From DSVZ01 sp037439785 (GTDB lineage: Bacteria; Verrucomicrobiota; Verrucomicrobiia; Limisphaerales; J093), in contig JBBIVJ010000010.1 of NCBI GenBank assembly GCA_037439785.1, positions 1 to 64,000 of the forward strand: a stretch of 64,000 nucleotides of DNA, written 5' to 3'. This document shows positions 9,180 through 18,761 of this stretch, piece after piece (positions within the stretch are counted from its first letter, which is position 1; every line of letters starts with the position of its first letter). A model generated the notes under the pieces. That model did no database searches, was not told where the DNA came from, and saw only the letters and a program-made list of their open reading frames with translations. Both the position numbers and the translations under genes were made by a program.

Positions 9180-10001
9180 TCACCAGTATTCCTCGACGTG
9201 GATGGTGCCCGGTTCCCTGCCCCGCGCGGTGCGGAAACCGCGCGCCTCCAGCAGCGCCCTGACCTCACGGATCATGTCCGGGTGCCCGCACAGGAAGACC
9301 TCGACCGTGGCCGGGTCCAGCACCAGGCCGGTGGCGGCCTCGACCACGCCCTGCTCGAGGAGCGTTTGTACGCGGCCGGTCGCCCCGCGGAACGTCGGGT
9401 CTTCTTGGGGGCGGGTGATGCTGGGCAGGTAGGTGAAGTTGGGGCGCAGGCGGGCCAGCGTCTCGAGCTCGGCCCGGTAACCGAGATCCCAACTGTACCG
9501 CGCCCCGTGCAGCACCACGAACCGCCGGCGGGTGTCGTGCACCAGCAGCGTCCGCAGGATGGACATGTACGGGGCCAGGCCGGTGCCGGTGGCGATGAGG
9601 AGCAGGGACTTGTCCGCCGCCGCGCGGTCGGGCGTGAACACCCCGCTGGCCCTGGGGCCGAGGTGGAGGCGGCTGCCCGGCCGGAGCAGGAACAGGCGTG
9701 GGGTGAGCTGACCGCTGGTGATGAGGGTGAGGTAGAACTCGAGGTAACGGCGTTCCAGGCTCGAGGAGGTGATGCTGTAGGCACGGCGGATCAGGGCGTC
9801 CGGCGGCGTGGGCGGGTCCTCGGGTGCCGCCTCGGGCAGGCGCGGTTCCCGGCCCAGCAGCCCCAGCACCACAAACTGGCCGGGCTTGAACTCGAACAGC
9901 GGTCCGTCCGGCTGGACGCGCAGGATCAGCAGCAGGGGATTGATCACTTCCCGGGCAATCACCGTGGCGTTGTACGGGCTGGGACCGGCCGGCGGGCTCA
10001 T
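9180..10001 (-). CDS. fpr: ferredoxin/flavodoxin-NADP+ reductase
   Basis: 273 residues. The ATG at 10001 (MSPPAGPSPYNATV) is preferred over an upstream frame that would overlap argC. FAD-binding motif RRAYSITSS lies near residues 74-82. The NADP domain has LLIATGTGLAPYMSILR and LCGHPDMI, and the chain ends in an aromatic residue (VEEYW) as in bacterial Fpr proteins, where it stacks on the FAD. Transfers electrons between NADPH and ferredoxin or flavodoxin in the cytoplasm. Divergent from argC with a 91-base intergenic region holding both promoters. No redox partner is encoded nearby. Confidence 0.88.
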   Translation of the reverse strand: MSPPAGPSPYNATVIAREVINPLLLILRVQPDGPLFEFKPGQFVVLGLLGREPRLPEAAPEDPPTPPDALIRRAYSITSSSLERRYLEFYLTLITSGQLTPRLFLLRPGSRLHLGPRASGVFTPDRAAADKSLLLIATGTGLAPYMSILRTLLVHDTRRRFVVLHGARYSWDLGYRAELETLARLRPNFTYLPSITRPQEDPTFRGATGRVQTLLEQGVVEAATGLVLDPATVEVFLCGHPDMIREVRALLEARGFRTARGREPGTIHVEEYW

Positions 10002-10092
10002 GGCCGGAACGTAGCGGACCAGCCGGGGGCTGTCATCTGACCCGGCCGGCCGGCGACTTGCCAACCGGCCGGCCGGCCCGCACCCTCCGTCC

Positions 10093-11196
10093 ATGAGTTC
10101 ACAGGGCGAAGTCGCGGCCCCTGCCCCCGCCGGCCCGCCGGTGCCGGTGGCCGTGGTGGGGGCCTCGGGGTATTCGGGCGAGGAACTGGTCCGGCTGCTG
10201 TTGAACCACCCACGGGTCGAATTGGTGGCGGTGACCTCCCGCCAGCAGGTCGGCCAGACCGTGGCGCAGGTGTTCCCGCGTTTTGCGGGCCATCCGCGTG
10301 CCCGGACGCTGCGGTTTGCCGAGCCGGACGTGGCGGCGCTGGCGGCGCGGGCGCGGGTGGTGTTTCTGGCGCTGCCCCACGGCGTGGCGGCGGAGTTTGC
10401 CGTGCCGCTGCTGGAGGCCGGGTGCCGGGTGGTGGACCTGAGCGCGGATTTCCGGCTGCGCAGTGCCGCGGTGTACCGGGAGTTTTACGGCCATGACCAC
10501 CCCGCCCCCGAGTTGCTGGGCGAAGCGGTGTACGGCCTGCCGGAGCTGTACCGGGAGCGGATTCGCGGGGCGCGACTGGTGGCCGCGCCGGGCTGTTATC
10601 CCACCAGCATCCTGGTGCCGCTGGTGCCGTTGCTGTGGGCCGGGCTGGTGTCGCCCGACGGCATGATCGCCGACGCGCTCAGCGGGGTGAGCGGGGCGGG
10701 GCGCAAGGCCGAGCCGGAGTACCTCTTTGTCGAGTGCCACGAGAGCCTGCGGGCCTACGGGCTGCCCAAGCACCGGCATTTGTCGGAAATCGAGCAGGAA
10801 CTGTCCCTGGCCGCCGGCCGGCCGGTCACCTTCCAGTTCACGCCCCACCTGGTGCCGGTCAACCGCGGCATCCTCACCACCCTTTACCTCTCCCCGGCGG
10901 GGGGGGGCGCGCGCGGAGCGGAGGCGGCGGCGGCGCTGGCCGCGGCGGTGGGCCGTTGCTACCAGGCGGCCTACGAGCGCGAGCCGTTTGTGCGGCTGCT
11001 GGAGGGGACGGCGTTGCCCGACACCAAGCACGTGACCGGCACCAACCAGATCACCCTGGCCTGGCGGGTGGACCCGCGCACCGGCCGGCTGCTGGTCCTC
11101 AGCGCCGAGGACAATCTGCTCAAGGGCGCCAGCGGCCAGGCGGTGCAGGCGTTCAACCTGATGTGCGGCTTCCCGGAAACCACCGGCCTGAGCTGA
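10093..11196 (+). CDS. argC: N-acetyl-gamma-glutamyl-phosphate reductase
   Basis: 367 residues. An Ala/Pro-rich N-terminal extension of about 16 residues precedes the Rossmann start VAVVGASGYSGEEL. The catalytic Cys168 lies in APGCYPTS; SGVSGAGRK, HRHLSEIEQ and TPHLVPVNRGILTT are further ArgC landmarks. It reduces N-acetylglutamyl phosphate to the semialdehyde in arginine biosynthesis, using NADPH. Ten bases separate it from the downstream response regulator, so the two are probably cotranscribed. No other arg gene is in the window. Length is slightly above the usual 310-350 because of the N-terminal extension. Confidence 0.95.
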   Translation: MSSQGEVAAPAPAGPPVPVAVVGASGYSGEELVRLLLNHPRVELVAVTSRQQVGQTVAQVFPRFAGHPRARTLRFAEPDVAALAARARVVFLALPHGVAAEFAVPLLEAGCRVVDLSADFRLRSAAVYREFYGHDHPAPELLGEAVYGLPELYRERIRGARLVAAPGCYPTSILVPLVPLLWAGLVSPDGMIADALSGVSGAGRKAEPEYLFVECHESLRAYGLPKHRHLSEIEQELSLAAGRPVTFQFTPHLVPVNRGILTTLYLSPAGGGARGAEAAAALAAAVGRCYQAAYEREPFVRLLEGTALPDTKHVTGTNQITLAWRVDPRTGRLLVLSAEDNLLKGASGQAVQAFNLMCGFPETTGLS

Positions 11197-11206
11197 ACAC
11201 CCCCCC

Positions 11207-12667
<1,461 letters not shown>

Positions 12668-12793
12668 ACCGCGGCGCCGTCCGCGCTACAGCAACGTCCG
12701 GCTGTTGCCGCCGCTGAGGCCAAGGGACCTCCTTTCCGCCGCCTGACGCCGGAGCCAACGCGGTGAGGCGGATCGGCGCAAGGGCGGGGCGGC

Positions 12794-12970
12794 TCAGAGG
12801 TCCCCGGTCCTTTTGAACGGCAGGCCGCGCGCACCGTGGAACAGCCGATGCAGCCGCCGGTCGCTGGAACTGGCGGGGCGGCGGATGACCTCGGGCGCGA
12901 CGCGGAGGCCGGTTTCGCGCCGGGCGCGGCGGCCCCGGAGCCAGTCTTCCCAGCGCATCGGTTCATGCAT
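12794..12970 (-). CDS. 58-residue basic ORF coupled to the nucleotidyltransferase gene
   Basis: ATG at 12970 lies 8 bases inside the 3' end of the upstream nucleotidyltransferase gene, and the frame runs to a TGA at 12794. Third codon positions are almost all G or C, as in real genes of this genome, which argues that it is translated. The product is very Arg-rich (MRWEDWLRGRRARRETG...VIRRP...RRLHRLFHG) with no signal or membrane segment. No family is recognised. The tight overlap with a nucleotidyltransferase-fold gene and with ubiD upstream suggests coordinated synthesis; a partner or regulator of the nucleotidyltransferase is one possibility. It could also be an unrelated short ORF. Confidence 0.45.
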   Translation of the reverse strand: MHEPMRWEDWLRGRRARRETGLRVAPEVIRRPASSSDRRLHRLFHGARGLPFKRTGDL

Positions 12971-13592
12971 CGGGATGGTAGGGACTCCGGATTTGGAGAG
13001 CCCGGGCTTGTTCATGGACCAATGCCTGCACATCGCGCCAGTTTTGGTAAGCGGGGAGGAGGGCGAGCCGTTTGACCTCGGCCCAGTCGGTTTCGACTTC
13101 CCCCTGCAGGGCGGCGGCGGCGAGCTTTTTAGCACAGTCACGGGCCGGGGGGTAGTCCCGGGGATAGTGGGCGATGAGCACCCGCTCGACGATGAGCTCC
13201 TCGACCGGGCAAAGGCAAACCTGTCCGTAAGGGCCTTCAAGCCGGCGCAGAGGCGTGCGCGCGAGGTTCTCGAAGTGGGCCAGAAGGTCCACGAACAAGC
13301 CCCCCACCTGCCAACTGCGGGGACCGCCGATGGCGTGAAGTCGGGCCATGATTTCCTGGCGCAGGCGGACGGTGAGGGGGGGGACGGAAGCCGCGACGCA
13401 GAAGTCAAGGTCCCCCGAGACGTAGCCCCCCTCGGTGTAGAACTCGATGGCCGAACCGCCCACGACGACCAGTTCCACGCCGCGCTCGAGGAAGACGGTG
13501 GAGACCAGGCCGGCCAGCTTGAAGTGCTTGAGGGTGGGATCGGTCTCGGCGGTGATGTCAGCCAGGGCGTGTTGGATGTGCTCGGGGTTCAT
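12963..13592 (-). CDS. nucleotidyltransferase-fold protein (DUF6036-like)
   Basis: 209 residues, ATG at 13592 overlapping the TGA of ubiD in an ATGA. The core ELVVVGGSAIEFYTEGGY followed by SGDLDF matches the (V)GG(S/A)A...D(I/L)D(L/F) layout of minimal nucleotidyltransferases, including antitoxin/toxin-type members such as AbiEii or DUF6036 proteins. A second part (RDYPPARDCAKKLAAAAL...VDWAEVKRLA) is helical. The expected function is transfer of a nucleotide to a protein or RNA, or a degenerate inactive version. The first metal-binding Asp pair appears reduced to D-L-D. It lies between ubiD and a small basic ORF, all three overlapping, so translation is probably coupled. Cytoplasmic. Confidence 0.6.
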   Translation of the reverse strand: MNPEHIQHALADITAETDPTLKHFKLAGLVSTVFLERGVELVVVGGSAIEFYTEGGYVSGDLDFCVAASVPPLTVRLRQEIMARLHAIGGPRSWQVGGLFVDLLAHFENLARTPLRRLEGPYGQVCLCPVEELIVERVLIAHYPRDYPPARDCAKKLAAAALQGEVETDWAEVKRLALLPAYQNWRDVQALVHEQARALQIRSPYHPDA

Positions 13593-15145
13593 GGCTTGGG
13601 CGCCTCCTCTCGCCGCGGTGGATGGGGGAAAAGTTCCTCCATCTTCGCCTTCACTTGCGGCTCCATCCGGATGCGCGGCGGCCAGGGGCGGGGGAAGCCC
13701 TCACCGGGGAGTTTGCGGGTGGCGTCCAGGCCGAGCTTGGAGCCGATGCCGACGGAGCTGGTGGCGTGGTCGAGCACATCGGCGGGGCCGCGGGTGAAGA
13801 TGCTGTCGCGCTGCGGGTCGGTGTTGGCGCAGAGGTGGAAGAGGACTTCACGGGTGTTGTGCACGTCCACGTCGTCGTCCACCACCACGAGGTATTTGGT
13901 GAACATCATCTGCCCCATGCCCCAGAGGCCGTGCATGACCTTGTAGGCCTGCATCGGGTAGGTCTTGCGGAGGCTGACAAAGACCAGGTTGTGGAAGACG
14001 CCTTCCGCCGGGAGGGCCAGGTCCACGATCTCGGGGAAGTTCATCTTGATGATGGGCAGGAAGAGCTTCACCGAGGCGCTGCCGAGGTAGAAGTCTTCCA
14101 TCGGGGGGATGCCGACGATGGTGGCGGGATATACCGCGTCCTGGCGGTGCGTGAGGGCGGTGAGGTGGAAGACCGGGTAGGGCTCGGGCAGGGTGTAGAA
14201 GCCGGTGTGGTCGCCAAAGGGGCCTTCTTCGCGCAACGGCTCGCGCGGGTCCACGTAGCCTTCGAGGACAAAATCGGCGTCGGCGGGGACCTCGAGGTCG
14301 CAGGTGACGCAGCGGACCAGTTCGACGGAGCGTTTGCGGAGGTAGCCGGCCAGCAGGAATTCGTCCAGACCATCGGGCAGGGGGGCGGTGGCGCAGAAGG
14401 TGAAGACGGGATCGCCGCCGAGGAAGACGGCCACGGGCATGCGTTCGCCGCGTTCGTAGTACCGGCGGCCGTGGCGGGCGGCGACCTTCTGGAGTTGCCA
14501 GTGCAGCCCGGTGGTTTGGGCGTCGTACACCTGCATGCGGTACATGCCCAGGTTGCGCTGGCCGGTGTCGGGATCACGGGTCACGACGCACGGCAGGGTG
14601 AGAAAGCGGCCGGCGTCCAGCGGCCAGCATTTGAGGATGGGCAGGTTCAGCAGCGTGGGCAGGGGCGGGGCATTCCGCGGCGGCTCCAGGGGAGGGGCGG
14701 GCGGCCACGGTTCGGTCCGCACCGGGGGCGGCTCGAAGCGGTGGATGACCTCCTGGCAGGGACCGGTTTTGACGGCCTTTGGCCGGGTGTGGCGAAGGTC
14801 CAACGCCGTGCGGAGGAGCCGGATCGCCTCGCGGAAGCCGGTGGGTGGTTTGGCCTGGAGGAGCGCGCCCAGCTCGGCGGCGACGGCTTCCACGGACTCT
14901 GCCCCCAGGGCCAGGGCCATGCGTTTCCACGAGCCGAGGGTGTTGATGGCCAGGGGGAAGGGCGAGAGCTGGCCGTTGACGGTGGGTTTCTCGATGAGCA
15001 GGGCCTTGCCGCCGCCGGACGATTTCATTTCGCGGTCGGCCAGCGCGGTGATTTCCAGTTCGGTGGCGAGGGGCACGGGCACCCGCCGCAGTTCACCCGC
15101 GCGTTCCAGGGCGTTGAGGAATTCGCGAAACGAGGCGTACGCCAT
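13589..15145 (-). CDS. ubiD: UbiD-family prenylated-FMN decarboxylase
   Basis: 518 residues from ATG 15145. UbiD landmarks: N-terminal FREFLNALERAGELRRV, NLGMYRMQVYD, and the C-terminal half with CDLEVPADADFVLEGYV plus EEGPFGDHTGFYT, which supply the Arg/Glu residues of the prFMN site. The late segment MGQMMFTKYLVVVDDDVDVHN matches the UbiD C-terminal domain. Family members reversibly decarboxylate aromatic or alpha,beta-unsaturated acids; in this phylum the likely role is menaquinone or ubiquinone-type quinone synthesis, though no other quinone gene lies nearby. The prFMN-making UbiX is not in the window. Its stop overlaps the start of the nucleotidyltransferase gene by 4 bases. Confidence 0.9.
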   Translation of the reverse strand: MAYASFREFLNALERAGELRRVPVPLATELEITALADREMKSSGGGKALLIEKPTVNGQLSPFPLAINTLGSWKRMALALGAESVEAVAAELGALLQAKPPTGFREAIRLLRTALDLRHTRPKAVKTGPCQEVIHRFEPPPVRTEPWPPAPPLEPPRNAPPLPTLLNLPILKCWPLDAGRFLTLPCVVTRDPDTGQRNLGMYRMQVYDAQTTGLHWQLQKVAARHGRRYYERGERMPVAVFLGGDPVFTFCATAPLPDGLDEFLLAGYLRKRSVELVRCVTCDLEVPADADFVLEGYVDPREPLREEGPFGDHTGFYTLPEPYPVFHLTALTHRQDAVYPATIVGIPPMEDFYLGSASVKLFLPIIKMNFPEIVDLALPAEGVFHNLVFVSLRKTYPMQAYKVMHGLWGMGQMMFTKYLVVVDDDVDVHNTREVLFHLCANTDPQRDSIFTRGPADVLDHATSSVGIGSKLGLDATRKLPGEGFPRPWPPRIRMEPQVKAKMEELFPHPPRREEAPKP

Positions 15146-15196
15146 GCGCCGAGCTTAGCCCCGGACGGCGGGGGGGCAATGGAACAGCCGCGCCGG

Positions 15197-16573
15197 CTAA
15201 AACTCGACCACCTCGCCCGGCGCCGGCTGCTCGACCCGCAGGCGCGGGTACCGGCGACGCAGGGCCGCGGCCACCCAGGCACGGGCTTCCGCATCGCCAT
15301 GCCCCAGGACCACCGCGCGGGGACGGACCTCGCCGACGAAGTCCACCAGCTCCTCCCGGTAGGCGTGGGCCGTGAGGTCGAAGTCGAGGACTTCGCAACG
15401 GCGGACCACCTCACCCACCGTCTGGCTGAAGTGGAAGGGGCGGCCCGGCCGGGAGGCCTTGAGCCGGCCGCCGGGGGTGTCCGGATCGGCGTACCCCACA
15501 AAGCACACGGCATGGCGTTCGTCGGCCATCAGGCGAACCGCCAGGTCGTGGGCGGCGGTGTTTTCGGTCAACATGCCGGCCGTGAGGACAAAGAGCCGTC
15601 CCGGGCTCAGACGCAGGGAGCGGCTCTGGTGGGGGTCCAGCACCTCCAGTTGCAGCGCCTCGTGGAGTTGAAGGTGGGGATGCTGCCGGTGGGTGCGCGG
15701 GGCCTGGAGGTCGTAGATTTCGGTGAACACCCGGCCCAGCCCGCCGATGTAAATGGGTTGCCGGCGCAGCCGTCCCGCCCGCATCAGGAGGGCCAGGATG
15801 GCCAGGATTTCCTGGGTGCGGCCCAGCGCAAAGGTGGGGATGAGCACGCTGCCCCGGCGCTTGAGCACCCGTTGGAGCGTGGCGGCCAGGCGCTCGACTT
15901 CCGCCTCCCGGCTGAACCCCGCCGGCGTGGCGCGGCCGCCGCGGGTGGTTTCCACAATCAGGACGTCAGCGCTGACCTCGTCCAAGCGGGCCCCGCACAT
16001 CAGGGTCTGGTCGGTGAAGCACACGTCGCCGGTGTAAAAGAGCGTTTCCTGCCGGCCGCACACCCGGATGCCGGCCGACCCCAACGTGTGGCCGGCGTCG
16101 CGGAATTCCACCCCCAGGTCGGCGGCGCCGCCGCGGCGGCGGGCCCCGCCCCGCAGCACGAGCTCGCGTCCGTACCGGTAGCCCTCGAACCGGGCGGCGA
16201 AGTCGTCCACCTCCCGGTGGGTGTACAAGGGGTACTCGGCCAGGCCCAGCTCCTCGCGCTGACGGGTCATGACGTTGACCGAGTTGTGCAGGACCCGTTC
16301 GATGAGGAAGTAACTCAGCTCGGTCATCCAGACCCGGGCCTCCGGAAAACGGCGCAGGGCCACGGGCAGTCCCCCCACATGGTCGTGATGACAGTGGGAC
16401 AGGAGGATGGCATCCAGGTGCGTCCCCGGTACCGCCCCAAAGAGCGGCAGGGCGGCGTTGCCTTCACGTTTGGGGTGGACGCCGGCGTCCAGAAGCAGCC
16501 GCCGGCCCTCGATTTCCACCAGCCAGGCGCTGGCGCCAATGTCCGGGGTTGGATTGAGGTTTTGAATCTTCAA
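15197..16573 (-). CDS. MBL-fold beta-CASP-type hydrolase (RNA-processing exonuclease-like)
   Basis: 458 residues. The start is a TTG at 16573, as no ATG occurs before the metal motif. SHCHHDHVGGLP is the HxHxDH zinc motif; further ligands are in DAGHTLGSAGI and YTGDVCFTDQ, and the C-terminal beta-CASP part has LIPTFALGRTQEIL and a late HAYREELVDFV plus VLGHGD. This order matches bacterial and archaeal CPSF73-like RNA nucleases of the metallo-beta-lactamase fold. It probably cuts RNA in the cytoplasm; the exact substrate is unknown. It stands alone between ubiD and the candidate RNA gene. Confidence 0.82.
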   Translation of the reverse strand: MKIQNLNPTPDIGASAWLVEIEGRRLLLDAGVHPKREGNAALPLFGAVPGTHLDAILLSHCHHDHVGGLPVALRRFPEARVWMTELSYFLIERVLHNSVNVMTRQREELGLAEYPLYTHREVDDFAARFEGYRYGRELVLRGGARRRGGAADLGVEFRDAGHTLGSAGIRVCGRQETLFYTGDVCFTDQTLMCGARLDEVSADVLIVETTRGGRATPAGFSREAEVERLAATLQRVLKRRGSVLIPTFALGRTQEILAILALLMRAGRLRRQPIYIGGLGRVFTEIYDLQAPRTHRQHPHLQLHEALQLEVLDPHQSRSLRLSPGRLFVLTAGMLTENTAAHDLAVRLMADERHAVCFVGYADPDTPGGRLKASRPGRPFHFSQTVGEVVRRCEVLDFDLTAHAYREELVDFVGEVRPRAVVLGHGDAEARAWVAAALRRRYPRLRVEQPAPGEVVEF

Positions 16574-16631
16574 CGCCCCACACCTAACGCCAAAACCGGC
16601 TTGGTTTCAAGACCTTGAAGATAATTTGAAC

Positions 16632-16796
16632 ACGAACCAGAGCCGGCACGTCTGACTCAATGCCCGAGCGACAGTGCCGGAGCCCGCTAGCCGGATGGTT
16701 GCAAGGGTATCCGTTCGGTCGGTTTGCCGAGCGGAGAGGAGGTTCGTTTGGTTGTTTGGGTTGGGCGGGCACCGCAAGGTGCCCGCCGTTCTTTTT
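16632..16796 (+). ncRNA. candidate structured non-coding RNA
   Basis: This 165-base stretch lies in a gap between two minus-strand genes, with no + gene downstream for 8 kb. It can fold as a closed multi-branch: ACGAACC (16632-16638) pairs with GGTTCGT (16741-16747). Inside are CCGGCACGTC (16643-16652) against GAC-A-GTGCCGG (16670-16680), CCGCT (16684-16688) against AGCGG (16730-16734), CGGAT (16692-16696) against ATCCG (16709-16713), and TCGG/CCGA around 16719-16730. An intrinsic terminator hairpin with a T-tract follows on the same strand. A GATAAT at 16620-16625 could be a -10, but no good -35 is seen. I do not recognise 6S, SRP, tmRNA, RNase P or any riboswitch consensus. Structure is inferred by hand. 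Confidence 0.4.
16764..16796 (+). terminator. intrinsic terminator, + strand
   Basis: GGCGGGCACC, loop GCAA, GGTGCCCGCC: a perfect 10-bp GC-rich stem (16764-16787), followed by GTTCTTTTT on the + strand. Read on the minus strand the stem is followed by CAACCCAAAC and so lacks a U-tract, meaning it does not serve the ATP synthase operon as a classical terminator. It therefore marks the end of a + strand transcript starting in this gap. Confidence 0.75.
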
Positions 16797-16905
16797 GCCC
16801 CGGCCTGTTCCCGGGGCGAAGGGAAAACGCCTGCGGATTGCCGCGCAGGGAAATGCCCCAGCCCAAACGTCTGGGAGAAGGTCCTGCTCGGTGGCCACAG
16901 CCGGC

Positions 16906-17313
16906 TCAGCGGGTGCGGCGCTTGAGCTTGAGCTGGTTGAGCGAGTGGGTGAGGGCGGCCTGGACCAGGGCGGTCTCCTCCGGGCTGAGTTTTTCGGCCA
17001 GGCGGGCCTCGGCGCGACGGCGGGCTTCCTCGGCGCTGTTTTCGTCAATGGCCGCTTCGTCAGTAGCGAAGACGGTGAGGATGGCCACGCGTTCCTGGGT
17101 GATTTCCGCGCAGCCGCCGGTAATGAGGAAGCGGTGTTCGTCCAGGCCGCGGCGGGCGACGATTTCGCCCTCGCCGATGAGGGTGATGAGGGGGGCGTGC
17201 TGGGGCAGGATGCCCATTTCGCCCTCCTTGCCGGGCAGGGTGACCATGTCCACGGGTTGGGAGAAGACGGTGCCCTGGGGGGTGATGATCACGAGTTGGA
17301 GTGAGGCGGGCAT
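16906..17313 (-). CDS. atpC: ATP synthase F1 epsilon subunit
   Basis: 135 residues from ATG 17313; an in-frame TTG at 17331 overlapping the atpD stop is the alternative start. The N-terminal beta-sandwich has PQGTVFSQPVDMVTLPGKEGEMGILPQHAPLI, the typical AtpC pattern, and GGCAEI follows. The C-terminal helical hairpin (EEARRRAEARLAEKL...) is present, so the inhibitory C-terminal domain is intact. Part of the F1 rotor stalk. Last gene of the atp operon, 14 bases after atpD. No minus-strand terminator was found downstream. Confidence 0.95.
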   Translation of the reverse strand: MPASLQLVIITPQGTVFSQPVDMVTLPGKEGEMGILPQHAPLITLIGEGEIVARRGLDEHRFLITGGCAEITQERVAILTVFATDEAAIDENSAEEARRRAEARLAEKLSPEETALVQAALTHSLNQLKLKRRTR

Positions 17314-17327
17314 GGTCAAATGAGCGG

Positions 17328-18734
17328 TCAATCCTCGTGGATTTCGTCAATGCCGCCCTTCATGTAGAAGTTGGCCTCGGGCACGTCGTCGTGCTTGCCT
17401 TCGAGGATTTCCTTGAAGCCGCGCACGGTCTCGGCCACGGGGACCTGCTTGCCGGGGCGGCCGGTGAAGACTTCGGCCACCGAGAAGGGCTGGCTGAGGA
17501 AGCGCTGGATTTTGCGGGCGCGATAGACAGTGAGCTTGTCCTCGGGACTGAGTTCGTCCATGCCGAGGATGGCGATGATGTCCTGGAGGTCCTTGTAGCG
17601 CTGGAGCACGCGCTGGACGCCACGGGCCACCTCGTAGTGCTCCTGGCCGACAATGTCCGGGGCCAGGGCGCGGGAGGTCGAGGCCAGGGGGTCCACGGCC
17701 GGGTAGATGCCCAGTTCGGCGATGGACCGTTCGAGCACGATGGTGGCATCCAGGTGGGCAAAGGTGGTGGCGGGGGCGGGGTCGGTCAGGTCGTCCGCCG
17801 GCACGTACACGGCCTGGAAGCTGGTGATGGAGCCTTTCTTGGTGGAGGTGATGCGTTCCTGGAGGTCGCCCATTTCGGCGGCCAGGGTGGGCTGGTAGCC
17901 GACGGCGCTGGGGGTGCGGCCGAGCAGGGCGGAGACTTCCGAGCCGGCCTGGGAGAAGCGGAAGATGTTGTCAATGAACAGGAGCACGTCCTGGTTTTTC
18001 TCGTCGCGGAAGTACTCGGTGATGGCCAGGCCGGAGAGGGCCACGCGCAGGCGGGCGCCGGGCGGTTCGTTCATCTGGCCGTACACCAGCGCGATTTTGG
18101 ACTTGCCGAGGTGCTGCTGGTTGATGACCCCGGCTTCGGACATCTCGTGGTAAAGGTCGTTGCCCTCGCGGGTGCGCTCGCCCACGCCGGCGAAGACCGA
18201 GACGCCGCCGTGGAGTTTGGCGATGTTGTTGATCAGCTCCATGATGACCACGGTCTTGCCCACCCCGGCCCCGCCGAAGGCGCCGACCTTGCCGCCCTTG
18301 AGGAAGGGGCAGATGAGGTCAATGACCTTGATGCCGGTGGTGAGGACCTGCGGAGAGGGGTTTTGGTCCACCAGCGCCGGCGGGGGGCGGTGGATGGGGT
18401 AGTACTGGCCGGCCTGGATCGGGCCGCGCTCGTCCACGGGGTCTCCGGTGACGTTGAGCACGCGGCCCATGACGGCGTCGCCCACGGGGATGGAGATGGG
18501 CTGGCCGGTGTCCACGACCTCGTAGCCGCGTTTGAGGCCGTCGGTGGAGGACATGGCGACGGTGCGGACCCACCTGCCGCCGAGGTGCTGCTGGGTTTCA
18601 AGCACCAGCCGGGTGCGCCCGCGCAGGGGCATGTCGTACTCGATGGTGAGTGCGTTGTAGATGGCGGGCAGTGCGTCGGGGAACTCGACGTCCACGACCG
18701 GGCCGATGATTTGAACGATCTTGCCTTTGTTCAT
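17328..18734 (-). CDS. atpD: ATP synthase F1 beta subunit
   Basis: 468 residues, the usual length. Walker A GGAGVGKT, catalytic GERTREGNDLY, Walker B region LLFIDNIFRFSQAGSEVSALLGR, and the DELSPEDKL motif near the C-terminus are all present. Catalytic ATP-forming subunit of F1, in the cytoplasm on the inner-membrane face. Start ATG at 18734; preceded by atpG with 27 bases between. Highly conserved, no anomalies. Confidence 0.98.
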   Translation of the reverse strand: MNKGKIVQIIGPVVDVEFPDALPAIYNALTIEYDMPLRGRTRLVLETQQHLGGRWVRTVAMSSTDGLKRGYEVVDTGQPISIPVGDAVMGRVLNVTGDPVDERGPIQAGQYYPIHRPPPALVDQNPSPQVLTTGIKVIDLICPFLKGGKVGAFGGAGVGKTVVIMELINNIAKLHGGVSVFAGVGERTREGNDLYHEMSEAGVINQQHLGKSKIALVYGQMNEPPGARLRVALSGLAITEYFRDEKNQDVLLFIDNIFRFSQAGSEVSALLGRTPSAVGYQPTLAAEMGDLQERITSTKKGSITSFQAVYVPADDLTDPAPATTFAHLDATIVLERSIAELGIYPAVDPLASTSRALAPDIVGQEHYEVARGVQRVLQRYKDLQDIIAILGMDELSPEDKLTVYRARKIQRFLSQPFSVAEVFTGRPGKQVPVAETVRGFKEILEGKHDDVPEANFYMKGGIDEIHED

Positions 18735-18761
18735 GCGGTCAAGGGGGAACGGGGGCGGGCG

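Noticed and set aside
13622..16618. Nearly 1000-codon + strand frame opposite ubiD and the MBL-fold gene.
   Set aside because: Antisense shadow of two well-supported minus-strand genes.
16574..16905. Hairpin at 16764-16787 as the terminator of the ATP synthase operon.
   Set aside because: On the minus strand the stem is followed by CAACCCAAAC with no U-tract; the T-tract is on the + strand.
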